Shown here in pieces: positions 49,935 through 59,962 of a stretch of DNA of 64,000 nt. The notes under the pieces were generated by a model. It made no database searches and had not been told where the DNA came from. It saw nothing but the letters and a program-made list of their open reading frames with translations. The first letter of the stretch is position 1, and the number at the start of each line of letters is the position of its first letter. Location: the NCBI GenBank assembly GCA_950106755.1, contig OX467083.1, positions 35,397,029 through 35,461,028 of the forward strand, given 5' to 3'. The position numbers were made by a program, and so were the translations under genes. This DNA is from Climacium dendroides. Lineage: Eukaryota; Streptophyta; Bryopsida; Hypnales; Climaciaceae.

Positions 49935-51435
49935 ACTTTTTTTCCTTCTTCTATAATGTCCAAACATCCCTATTGTTGTCTACTCTTGAAGCTTAGTACA
50001 TGGCATACACATGGAGCCATTTTTAGACAAATATTTTCCATAACCTTCGTACCACCCCCCAAAGTTGGGACTTGGCCTCGACCAACAGCAACATTTATGA
50101 TCAATTAAACCCAAGTGCGGATCTTAAATAACGTTTAGTCTACACAACCATGTTTTCCATTACATGTAGTGATTGAGAAATGGGACTTTATTTGCAGTAA
50201 GAAAAAAATCCTTATTTTTTGCCTAAAAAGCATATTAAAATCCATGCAGTAGTCTTGAAGGACTTTTACATGGTTAGAGGGACGATTTATGCACCCAAAA
50301 ATGCTATTTCAAATTCCTACATTTCAGGAGAAATTTATCCACTTTCTTTGATTGTCAATTTTCCTCTAGTTAAACAAACTTCAATTTGTTTTCATTATAA
50401 AACTTACACAAGTAGAAAGGATGGTCTTAGAGCACCAAGGAATAGTGTCAAAGCTTGATGCAAGACTTTCATATGGTCAACAAACTAGTGCCCTTGGGTA
50501 CTAAGCTTTGACATCGTTCCTTGATGCTCCAAGTCCACCTTCCTACGATGCAAACTTTCATCCCCTTCCATCCCCTTCCATCTCCACTTTGAAGAAACCA
50601 TTGAATTATTATCGGTCAACACGCTGGATCCCCTTCAAAATTGGTTGGAAAAAAATGCTGCCTTGGGAATGTGAGAGAATCCCAGTGAGGGTGCCCCGGG
50701 GGCGGAGGCAGTTCTGTTTCGTTTTTCCATGCATGGGAGTTCATGTGGAAGGCGAGCGAGCACGGGTGCTTGTGAGCAGGATGGGTCCATTTATTCTCCG
50801 CAATTGACTTTCATGTCCCTTGAAGTGGGCGAGAGATGACGGACTTTGGGGGTGGGGGTGATATCACCATGACTGATGCTTCAGGGTCTCAGGGAGGGTT
50901 TGGTTTGAAGGTGGTTGAGGCCCGAGATTTTTTTACAGTGACTAATAAGTTGGTGGATGTGCACATTGCATTGGGAGAGGACGGACCATGGGACTGGGAG
51001 AAAGTGGGGGAGGGAGGGAGGACTAAACTACTACAAGTTGACTGGAGGGGAGTGGTTGTGCTATGGGACTGGCAGGGCACCAGGGATCAAGGCATGCCAG
51101 AAGGTTCGGACTAGACTATGGGAACCCGTTGCCACCCAGATTAGCAATGTGGGCATCATGCTGATGGTGGCCCATAGTTTTCAGAGAAAGAATGAACCCT
51201 TCAAGGACGCCACGCGGTGACTTTGGAAATCATCAGTTTTGATGACTGTGTGAAGCAGTGGCTTAAAAAATTAATTGTAGAAAGCACTCATTGCAAGACA
51301 AACGAGACTGTAGAAGACCTCCCCTTTTCTTGCAAAATCTCAAGGATGAATAGTTGCAATTCTATCCTACATGGAGAGACTGACCCTCTGTCATCCATCG
51401 GACGCAAAAACGTTTGCCTTGACATTCAAGGGTTA
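49935..51435. other. No gene recognised
   Basis: The 50500-51120 part is GC-richer. It has an open plus stretch (50836-51114, Gly-rich start) without recognisable domain or splice pattern. Confidence 0.3.
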
Positions 51436-51449
51436 AGGTAATAGGTCCA

Positions 51450-51690
51450 GAAATTGCCCACTGAAGAGCTGAAACTGAATTTTGAGGAGGCGAAGCTTCT
51501 TGAAATAATTTCCAGTAAATTTTCCTTGAAAGACAAGTGGAATTGGCATCTAACCCAAGTTGTTTCATATTTTTTGGAGCTTTGTGGAATTAGTTATAAA
51601 ATTTTGAAGTTGGAACGGCATAGGGCTCTAAAATCACTCACCTCCTAGAATGTACATTGTTTGTACAATCATTTGATGAAGGCTATGAGA
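51450..51690 (+). repeat. Dispersed repeat, partner of 15390-15600
   Basis: Shares GCTTCTTGAAATAATTT, TCCTTGAAAGACA, TGGAATTGGCATCTAACCCA, GTTTCATATTTT and GGAGCTTTGTGGAATT with the segment inside the kinase intron at 15390-15600, in the same orientation. Confidence 0.7.
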
Positions 51691-52129
51691 AAGCAACATG
51701 TACACGTAGTATACATTTGAGGATATGGGCAGTTTTAGAGCTTGTGCGATTCTAGAACATGCTACCTTAGTGGAGTGGACTCAAATCCATCCCTTACGAG
51801 ACATAGTTTGTTTTGTTTTGTTTTGTTACTTTGTTTTCTTTGTTATGGGGAGATCTCCAATCACATTCTTAGTACTAGTCCCTTTTTTGACACTATGGGG
51901 CCAAATCGCATCATTTTGATATAAATTTTTACTTTACGTGAGAAAAAAGGCAATCTTTTTATGATAAAAAATTTCCATTTCTATTTAAAATATGGATGAA
52001 GTTGCCAAATTTGGATGAAGAAGTACATGAATATAACTAAAAAGTGCTTTTTGGTCCAAAAGATGGATAAATGTAGAAATACAATACTTCACCAAAATTT
52101 AAGTGATTGCCATCCTAGCACTTTCTCAA

Positions 52130-53420
52130 AAAGCAAAAAAAGGCTACTTAGTATTGTTAGAAAGCCCTCATCAAGGAGGGGTTCACAAACTTTGATTTGT
52201 GGCATTTGGACCTATTGTGTGAAAGTTATTGAGTTTCAAAGTTCTTATAAATTATAAAAATAGAAAATTATTTTTTAACTTTTATTTTGATTGTGGCAAC
52301 ATCACATGATATACTAATAGAAGTGGAATCATATCAATCCAATCTATGCATATATACCTTTATTGAGGTTGTTTGTTTAATTTGTTTGTTGTGGCAACAT
52401 CTCTAGAACCATGTATCCTCCAGTCATGTTCTTGGTACCATCAGAAAGCTTCCTATGAGGAGGAATATATAAGCTTTATTTTGTGGCATTTGGATATACA
52501 GTGTCAAAATTATTAAATATTTGAAGTTTTTATGAATTGTTATGAATCAAAAAAATAAAAATTACTTTTTATTTTATTTTGATTGTGGTGTACTAGTCTA
52601 TCCATACCTTAAATGAGTTTGTTTGTTTGTTTGTTTGTTTGTTATGTTGAGATCTTTTAGATCGTGTGCCCCTGGTCGTGCTCTTGGTACCATCAAAAAG
52701 CACTTTGCAAGGAGGGGTGCATGGGCTTTGTTTCATGGTATTGGAACCTATGGTGTGAAAGATATTGAATTTTGAAGATTTCATGAACTTAAAAAATTTT
52801 TAAAATGAATTTAATTTTTATTTTTGTTGTGGCAACAACACAAGATACACTAGAATATATCTTAAATGAAGTTGTTTTGTTTTGTTTATTTGTTATAGTG
52901 AGATCTCCGGATCCATGTGTCCCTTAGTTATGTTGTTTGTAACATTAGAAAGCTCTCTATGAGGAGGAATGCATGGACTTTGTTTTGTGGTGTTTCAACT
53001 CATGGCAAAAAAAACATTGAATTTCAAAGTTTTTGTAAATTAAAAAATTAGAAATTTACTTTTATTTTTATTTTATATTATATTGTGGTATTGTTTGTTT
53101 GTTTTGTCTTGTTTTATTTGTTTATTATGGTGAGATCTTTGGAACCATGCATCTCCAATCACATTCTTGATACCATTTGAAAGTTCTCTACAAGGAGGGT
53201 TGCATGGACTTTGTCTTGTGCATTTTGACTCAAGGCAAAAAATATATTGAATTTCAAAGTTTTTACAAATCAAAAAATTATTTTTACTTTACTGTATTGT
53301 GACAACGACACAAGGCTACACTAGTCTTATGTATAAATTTGCAATGTAATGTTTGTTTGTTTTGTTTGTTATGGTGAGATCATGGAACTATCCGCCCCAA
53401 TTACATTCTTGGTTCTAACG
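52130..53420 (+). repeat. Family 2 units, third field
   Basis: At least five diverged units with TTGTGGCATTTGGACCTA, GAAAGTTATTGAGTTTCAAAG, TTGTTTGTTTG and GAGATCT landmarks, spaced about 200-280 bases. Non-coding. Confidence 0.65.
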
Positions 53421-53730
53421 CTGTGATATGTTTTTTTTCCAAATTGTCTTCAAAATTGTTCATTAGAAAAAAAAACTAGTTTTAGGTGTGGATACAGGGT
53501 TGCTAGCGTGTGAGCCTGTGAGCCTGTGAGCGTGAGAGTGGGAACTTTTTTGCTGGAAATTCAGATGAAGGACCTATGACCGTGGATCTTATGATTGTTC
53601 ATTTTTATAATTTTGAAGACAAAATCTTTTTGGATTGTTTAGGAAAAATGGTTAATAATTCAACCCAAATAAACCCAAACAATTGTACATGAATTATTAC
53701 ATATAAGTGGTTTACGGTATGAAGGTTTAG

Positions 53731-53826
53731 GGCTTAGGGTTTAGGGTTTAGGATTTAGGATATGTAGTGGTAAGTTATTCTATACATGTGTTTAATGGTA
53801 TTGAATGTTTAGGGTTTAGGGTTTAC
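53731..53826. repeat. Telomere-like TTTAGGG clusters
   Basis: Short runs of (TTTAGGG)n variants at 53731-53760 and 53807-53826, matching the plant telomere repeat. Too short for a telomere; more likely interstitial. Confidence 0.6.
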
Positions 53827-53950
53827 TCCAAGACAAAATTTGAAAATAACAATGTGTACAATGAATGTAACCATAAAACACACAAATCCACTCATATGAA
53901 AAAAGAAATACAAGAAACTATAACTCACAAGACATGTCTACCTTGTGAAT

Positions 53951-54372
53951 CTAGGCAACAGAGGATTCGGTTGCAGAATCATTGTTAGTAGAAGAATCAG
54001 AAGTCTCTCTACCTTTCGATGCACTTACATCTAAATACTCTTAACACATTTAAAGCATAAGTGTCTTGTCGCTTCTTTGGTTTAGAACCACCAAACTCTA
54101 TAAATGCCGAGGCCATCTGCTCTGCATACACTGGCAAATGAAAAGACTTTTCCAGAGTCAAAACAAGTCTTCTTTTGCGCAATGTTGCATCGTGGAATGT
54201 CACTTTTTGGTGTCTGCAAAATCAAATTAAAATATGTTAAAATCATAAACACAAGCAACAAAATATTCACATTGAATGCACACCTCTGAAAACTTACTTA
54301 CTAGTGTTTTGATTCCGAGCAAAACTAAAGACCTCCACCTCCATTGCATCAGGATCTTTAATATTGTCATCC
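53951..54372 (-). pseudogene. Displaced 3' exons of methyltransferase-like gene
   Basis: Left-hand remainder of the gene split by the retroelement. Read on the minus strand, the poly-Glu tract goes on as EEEDDNIKDPDAMEVEVFSF and ARNQNT to a donor GTAAGT near 54301-54292. A later exon (about 54215-54030) holds HDATLRKRRLVLTLEKSF, LPVYAEQMASAFIEFGG and SKPKKRQDTYALNV. A Ser/Asp-rich tail (SDSSTNNDSATESSVA) ends at a stop at 53951-53953, though its join to the previous exon is not resolved. The frame at the tract matches that of the exon at 61357-61227 on the far side of the element. Confidence 0.6.
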
Positions 54373-55642
54373 TCTTCTTCTTCTTCTTCTTCTTCTTCTT
54401 CTTCTTTGGCAATTGCACTATTTGTGTATTTTTTAGGAATTCATCCCTATTTTAAAATAATATTTTGCCTTGTGAAAATTTTCTTGAAACCTCATGCCAT
54501 GTTTGGACTAACTATTCCATTCTTTATTTTTTTTCCCGCATTCATTTATTTCATTGCCCCATACAAATAGCCCAAGCTAATGGCTTTGTTTTTTGTTTTT
54601 TGTTTTTTGTTTTTTGTTTTTTTATTAATTTTTAGTATTTTACCAATTCATGGTGGATACTGTTAAAAAACCCAAAGCCATCTCCATCCTATTTTGGAGT
54701 TTCCATTACCATAATGGCATGTTTGAGTCATTTCTCAAACAGGTTCAATACTGCCATATGTATTATTTGATTCCCATAATGTCCCAAGTCACATGTTGGG
54801 AAGGACTTATTTACTTATTATGGGTTTAATCTAAAGGAGGCTTACTAAAGCCTGGATGGTACTTTAGTACCACCCACCTTACCCACTGGGTTGGGACTTA
54901 ATTGTAGTTTTCCCACTAACTAAACCGGGGGCTATTTCAAATTGACTTATTAATGCCCTTCTTTTATTATTTCCCGCCAATAGTGAGAATATGAACCGGC
55001 TTGCCACTCTCTAAGTTTCTCATCTTTGCATTGTGGCTGTGGCGTTTCACTTTGGTGTGGTTGTGGATTTTTGCTTGGTGCTTGACTCTTGGGCTTCTTC
55101 CATTACACGGGAATGGCAAAGGTCTTCTTACTTTGTTACATTTGTAGATTGTGCAGGATTCTTGCTTTGATTTGCGCTTTGTAAAATTTTTGTACTACTT
55201 CTTTCTGAGCTTGATGGACTTGTGACATGGATAACAACTGGCCTGCAGCTGAAGACACCTCGTGCATCCCCTCTAACTTGACATTGGTTTGTTTTGTGAT
55301 TGGGATGGGCACAGGTGAGGCTCAGCCTTCAAGTCCGCTTTCTCCAACATGGATTTGGTGCAACTTTTTATTGTCATGCTCATGGATGTCTCATTTTGGG
55401 GTTCCTTATTCTATTTTTGAGATTGGTGAATCGACATGGGTGGGCCATGGCACTTCTTTTAGTTTTTGGACTTTTAGTGGCCCATTATATTGTTAGTTAG
55501 TATCTGTTTTGATACTATTGGGCCTCTAATTCTAATTAGTTTATGCTGATGTAATGTGAAATTACTCCCAATAAGCATAAGGTTAGATATTGAGTAAGAG
55601 TGAAGCCCTGTTTCAGGGGTGTTTCAGTCTTGTTTCTTCTTT
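54373..55642 (+). repeat. 5' terminal direct repeat (pLTR)
   Basis: Matches 59963-61226 at a constant offset of 5584 bases from TTTGGCAATTGC (54405) to GTTTCTTCTT (55642), so there are no net indels. The only difference I saw is G at 55616 against A at 61200, plus a longer TTC tract on this side. It carries a (GTTTTTT)n tract at about 54588-54620. It also has a small structured segment at 55541-55580, where TTATGCT and AGCATAA enclose a GTAAT/ATTAC hairpin. Short ORFs inside are the same in both copies and have no domain. Confidence 0.9.
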
Positions 55643-55863
55643 GGTTTTCTAACCACACAGGCGTGGTGAGCGCTTGTCTCCATTCTTTGATTTATTTAAC
55701 CGCATGCTACAGATTGGGTTTCGTGATTAAGTACTCCTAATTTATCAAAAGTGGCTCTTTGACGTAGGACACACAAGGTGATTGGGCACAGGATCTGGTA
55801 GCATTGGGCTACAAAGAACCTCTGCCGCCTCCGTCACCGGCAGTTCAGTCCGTTATTTGCACC
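55643..55863 (+). other. Retroelement leader
   Basis: Internal sequence between the 5' repeat and the first ATG of the gag-like ORF. The frame is open from 55801, so translation could start upstream at a non-ATG codon. No tRNA primer-binding site was recognised. Confidence 0.5.
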
Positions 55864-57399
55864 ATGGCCGATCCTGACATTCACTCCTTCATCCAGTCCA
55901 CAGACAATGCTGCTTTGCTAGATCGTGACGAGGACGGTGAGAGTGCGCCGCTTCTACTGACTACTCTGGATCTGTCGCATTGGACAGCTATTATGATGGT
56001 AGCGATCGTAGATAAGAGCAAAGGCCTTGAACGCTTACAAGAGGCCCACCAGGCTTTGGGCCCGCTTTTGGAGCGTGATGAACTAGAATTCATCGAAGCT
56101 GCTGGGAATACACGCCGCGTTGAAGCTGCACTCCGATTAGCGAACCCACATGAGGAATGGACGGAGCAGCCTCCACCTGTCGACCTTTCACAACCTGGAC
56201 CAGCTGAAGCTAGTGGCCTGCACCCACTTCTCTCCAAGCTGAACATCGCCCCTGCGCATAAGGCTGCGATTGAGGATCTCTCAGACTCTATCAGTACAAC
56301 GCAATCTGAAAAAGAAATGTCTACACTTGACGCTGTTGGTAAGGGTCCCGCAATTCCCTTCCTTCCTCCACGTGCTGTAGAAGAGCAATTGGCATCCAAA
56401 AACCACAGAACGTGGTGTTTGTCAAACATTAACCTTCTAGCTCCCATTACTGTTCACATGTGGAAGTTATGGGCTGATTTATCTGATCATGAGGTTAAGC
56501 TCTGTGAAGAAAAATCCTTGAGTTGCACAGGGCTTCTTGAGAAGCCAGTGGAATTGGTCAATGCTTTTCCCATTGCATTATATGACCACCACAAATGCAC
56601 TACCAATGCTATAAATATTCACACTAAGTTGGATGTTTTGACTTGTGCTCCCAGAAGCCCAAAGTTCACCTCCCAACTGTGGAATTGCCAGAGACCCTAC
56701 ATTAGATGTAAATGTAGCCAAAATGCCAAATCTGGTTGCAAGGGCAATATGTTGTGGTTTGATCACAGTGTGTGGTTTATGATCAACAATCTGCCAAAAT
56801 TCTTCCCTGATAGCACATATCCATCTCTCCCTGCCAAGTATGGTGCTTTTTTAACCTGGATGAAGGGAGCTGCCAAGTTTGCAGTAAAACAACAGATTAC
56901 GTTTATTGCGGTCCGTAAACTTATGGACACTGCGGCTTTAGAGTTTGCTACGGACGCCTCTCAGAAGTTGTTAGCAAAACACTATGAGGCCCCCGGTGCG
57001 CGCAAAGTTGAGCGGTTGTTCAAACCAGCTTCGTTTTCGGTGGATGTGGCACCGACTCCTCCGCAGAAACGACGACGTTTAAATATGAACGTTAGTGCTT
57101 CAGAACCCCAGCAAGTCCAGTACAAAACTCCTCCTGCGTATCCGAATCGCAATCATGGTGGACGGAGCGGCGGCAGACCCAGTGGAGGTCGTGGAAATTA
57201 CAACCGAAATTATCGGTCTCCTGGAGGATTCCAATTTATTGGTGGCAACACGCCACGCTTGGATAATTCTCCTTCCATGTCGACAAGATCGGAGTATCAA
57301 CGCAACGACCAAGCACTATCCATTACCAGTTCAATGGATACACGTCCAAAACCCAGACCTCCCATTCAGGGTAGGATTCTGAATTGGGATAACATGTGA
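55864..57399 (+). CDS. Gag-like ORF1 of the retroelement
   Basis: ATG at 55864 lies in a good context (ACCATGG). The product is 511 residues if read to the stop at 57399. The N-terminal ~110 residues are acidic and helical-looking. A Cys cluster follows at about residues 275-295 (C-x6-C-x-C-x6-C, in CQRPYIRCKCSQNAKSGC). Then comes a KQQITFIAVRKLMDTA-type helical segment, a basic QKRRRLN motif that could be a nuclear signal, and a C-terminal RGG-like region (GGRSGGRPSGGRGNYNRNYR, about 430-455). A zinc-like cluster plus RGG tail suggests RNA binding, analogous to a gag or ORF1 protein. I do not recognise a family. A GT donor within the last codons (57371) could fuse it to the RT. Confidence 0.75.
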   Translation: MADPDIHSFIQSTDNAALLDRDEDGESAPLLLTTLDLSHWTAIMMVAIVDKSKGLERLQEAHQALGPLLERDELEFIEAAGNTRRVEAALRLANPHEEWTEQPPPVDLSQPGPAEASGLHPLLSKLNIAPAHKAAIEDLSDSISTTQSEKEMSTLDAVGKGPAIPFLPPRAVEEQLASKNHRTWCLSNINLLAPITVHMWKLWADLSDHEVKLCEEKSLSCTGLLEKPVELVNAFPIALYDHHKCTTNAINIHTKLDVLTCAPRSPKFTSQLWNCQRPYIRCKCSQNAKSGCKGNMLWFDHSVWFMINNLPKFFPDSTYPSLPAKYGAFLTWMKGAAKFAVKQQITFIAVRKLMDTAALEFATDASQKLLAKHYEAPGARKVERLFKPASFSVDVAPTPPQKRRRLNMNVSASEPQQVQYKTPPAYPNRNHGGRSGGRPSGGRGNYNRNYRSPGGFQFIGGNTPRLDNSPSMSTRSEYQRNDQALSITSSMDTRPKPRPPIQGRILNWDNM

Positions 57400-57683
57400 T
57401 CCCGTTATCTAGCACTGAGTATGCAGATCGTGATGAAATATCACTTAAATGGTTTATTCCCTGACGTACTTTTATGCAAGGCAGCTAGTTTTTTCTATTT
57501 GGTCATTCGACCCAGTAGTCTGATCAATGCTATAACATAGTCAACCACACAGTGTTGCTGAGTGGTCTTATAATCCAGACATATCCAGGTTATTAAATAT
57601 CTTGCACACTGGTTTTTCCTATTATTCATCAGCATGGTCTGTGACTATTGATAGTTAAATACCCGTGTTGTGATGTCCTACAG
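57371..57683 (+). other. Candidate intron joining ORF1 and ORF2
   Basis: CAGG|GTAGGA at the 5' end and TGTCCTACAG at the 3' end, 313 bases. Removal joins a single G to AT, giving GAT, and runs ORF1 directly into the RT frame without a stop (...PPIQ-DNRRILITNDYG). The product would be about 1217 residues. The RT ORF lacks an early ATG, which supports splicing, but frameshift or reinitiation is possible. Confidence 0.5.
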
Positions 57684-59830
57684 ATAATAGACGCATTTTG
57701 ATCACAAACGACTATGGTCGTTTTAAAATAAAGCGTAACTCTACCCGCAAGAGTACAGGTTTCATCAAGTTAAAATATTGTAACCGAGCCCTGGAATGGA
57801 TCAATTTGAGGAAAATTTTTCAGGATGTTTTGGTTCGTTTTCACTACGACCATTTGTGTCCAATCCTTGAGGATATTACTTTTGCATGGTCATATGCTGA
57901 TAATATCGCTTCCATACTATATAAACCAGCAATGGTTTTCAAGCATTTCTCGTTCGTCCAACTTTTGGATATAACAGCACAATGTGCATGTGAGTCCACG
58001 AAACGATTCCATAAGTTCCTCGACCCTTTAACTATCAACGAAACCTCTCCTCACACGAAGAGCACCGCCCATGTTAGAACGATGGACTTATCGATCATTC
58101 AACACCCGGGCCTGAGAAATACAGTAGCGCAAGGTCTGAATCACATTCCGATGCGACCTACTAACATCAAGCATGCATGTGCTACTGCTTTAGACGCCTT
58201 CGAACAACTTGTTTCGATTCTAAGCCTGGAATCCACTGACTTTCCAATAAGAGACGCGCACACCCTTGTACGGGAGATCTGTGTCGATTTACTCAACCAG
58301 GCAGCGAGAAGTAATAAATATGGCTTCAGATCCTCTGGGCCGATGATACTTGACCTGCCAGCAGTTCAAAATGAAATACAGTGGTTAAATAAACATTTGT
58401 TCTGCTCGGGCTTAGACAAGGCTAACAACAACGCCTGCTTTTTATGTATCAGGCATATCCGCCTTCAGGCGTTGGAACGCCTCAATGGGGAGGATTTTAC
58501 CCCGTGTAAGGAGAACAATATCTGGGCTCTTCCCACAGCCGTCTTAGATGAGATACATCCCGATCTGGTGCAAATTCTACCCGAATGCCCTCCACTTTTT
58601 CAGGCACTTCCATATCTAATGGCCACATTTAAGCAGCACAAAGGGACTTATCGGTGGCTTACGAATGCATTCCGGTCAATTTTTTCCAATATAGCCACGT
58701 TACTTACTTTGACATCTAACGCCATGCTTGAGACTATTCAGCAATGGGCGGCAGTCACTGAAAATGGATATGCTAACTTTCTCAAGACCGATACCTCTAT
58801 GTATTGGGGCATTGATTCAGTAATGGATGCCACTTTGAATTTACCCGATAAAATTCATGACATTTTTGTGGCCGACATCACACGCTGCTATGAATCCATT
58901 CCGCTACAGGGACCAGACAATCTGCGAGATGCGGTCTCCTTCATCACAAGGATTGCTTTCAGACAGGCCAGTAATGCACACCCTCGAGCAATTACAACCA
59001 TGTGGGTCCGCATTGATTCTAATGGAGTTCCAGCTAAAGCCAAATGGGCCACTTCTCGCCCTTCCAATGCTAATTGGATTAGTCTTTCCTCCGATCGCCT
59101 GATTCAGCTCCATGCCTGGCTCATGACCCATTGCTTTATCACGCTGGGTGACCGGGTCTGGCAACAATCTAAAGGTATACCAATGGGATTCTCGTGTTCC
59201 CCTGTTTGGTGTAGCATCTACCTCATGAGTTATGAAATTAAGTTTATTCAGCGGTTAGCTAAATTGGGGCGAGCAGATTTGTTGTCCCGATTCCAACATG
59301 CTTTTCGCTACATTGACGATCTTTGTCTCATCAACGTGGGTAACCCACGGCTCTTTCTTACACCAGAACAACCACGAGTTGAGAATAATCCGTTCTGGAT
59401 TTACCCTCTCAACATTTTAAACATCAAAGAGGAAACTGCCGGATTCTCTTCCAATGACCCCGAACGAGGCATATCAGCCCACTTTATGAACGTGGAAATT
59501 CTTGCCCACGAAACTGATCCTGAGAAATACCTATTCCGCAAATACGACAAGAGGAGGAGTTTACCCTTTAAATACACGCAGTACATAAAATTTAGGTCAA
59601 ATAGACCAATTTATCAAGCATACAACATTGCCATCTCGCAAGTACTTCCCATACTATACATCTCCAACACGGAGGAGGCAGCTATAGTCGAAATTCTCCT
59701 AGTTATTGACACTATGGTCCACAATGGATTTAAACATGACCGCCTGGTCAAAAGCATTCGCAGCTTCCTGAACAATGGACCCTTTCCTGCGGTCCGCATC
59801 AATCTACAGCTCATACATGACTCCTTGTAA
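57684..59830 (+). CDS. Penelope-type reverse transcriptase (ORF2)
   Basis: About 710 residues; positions are counted from 57698. The N-terminal part has a CACES...H..T.DLSIIQHPGLR segment that I associate with Penelope-like RTs. RT landmarks: the LMATFKQHKGTYRWL region (about 308-325), FVADITRCYESIP (first catalytic Asp, about 392), SKGIPMGFSCSP (about 491-502), FRYIDDLCLIN (catalytic Asp pair 540-541), ISAHFMNVEIL and YLFRKYDKRR (about 590-630), and a helical thumb ending near the stop. All catalytic residues are present. It copies element RNA into DNA at the target. No endonuclease is attached at either end. The frame opens at 57674 without an early ATG (the nominal first codon is TTG), which favours expression by splicing from ORF1. 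Confidence 0.88.
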
Positions 59831-59883
59831 GTCTACTTCATTTCACTTTGAGGAAGTTGTAAGAATTACCATGAAGTTTGAGC

Positions 59884-59938
59884 CTGGTATGCACCTCTAT
59901 AGGAGTGTGGCATACCAGTGCCAAACTCCAATAGAGGT
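59884..59938 (+). ncRNA. Potential pseudoknot or RNA switch at element 3' end
   Basis: Two interleaved complementary pairs: CTGGTATGC (59884-59892) with GCATACCAG (59910-59918), and ACCTCTATAGGAGT (59893-59906) with ACTCCAATAGAGGT (59925-59938, one mismatch). They lie between the RT stop and the 3' repeat. With no spare bases between the first two strands the full stems cannot coexist, so partial pseudoknot or alternative folds are likely. Confidence 0.5.
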
Positions 59939-59962
59939 AACATCACCAGGGGTGGTGGAGGG

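Noticed and set aside
50836..51114. Plus ORF with Gly-rich start
   Set aside because: No domain, and the upstream and downstream frames do not extend it.
53731..53826. Chromosome end
   Set aside because: Only a few TTTAGGG variants with genes and repeats continuing on both sides.
55227..55500. ORFs inside the terminal repeats (55227-55496, 60811-61080)
   Set aside because: Identical because the repeats are identical; no domain, and overlapping frames are equally open.
57600..57640. Minus-strand CTGATGA...GAAA resembling a hammerhead core
   Set aside because: The bases between do not form stem II and no stems I/III are visible; also on the antisense strand of the candidate intron.
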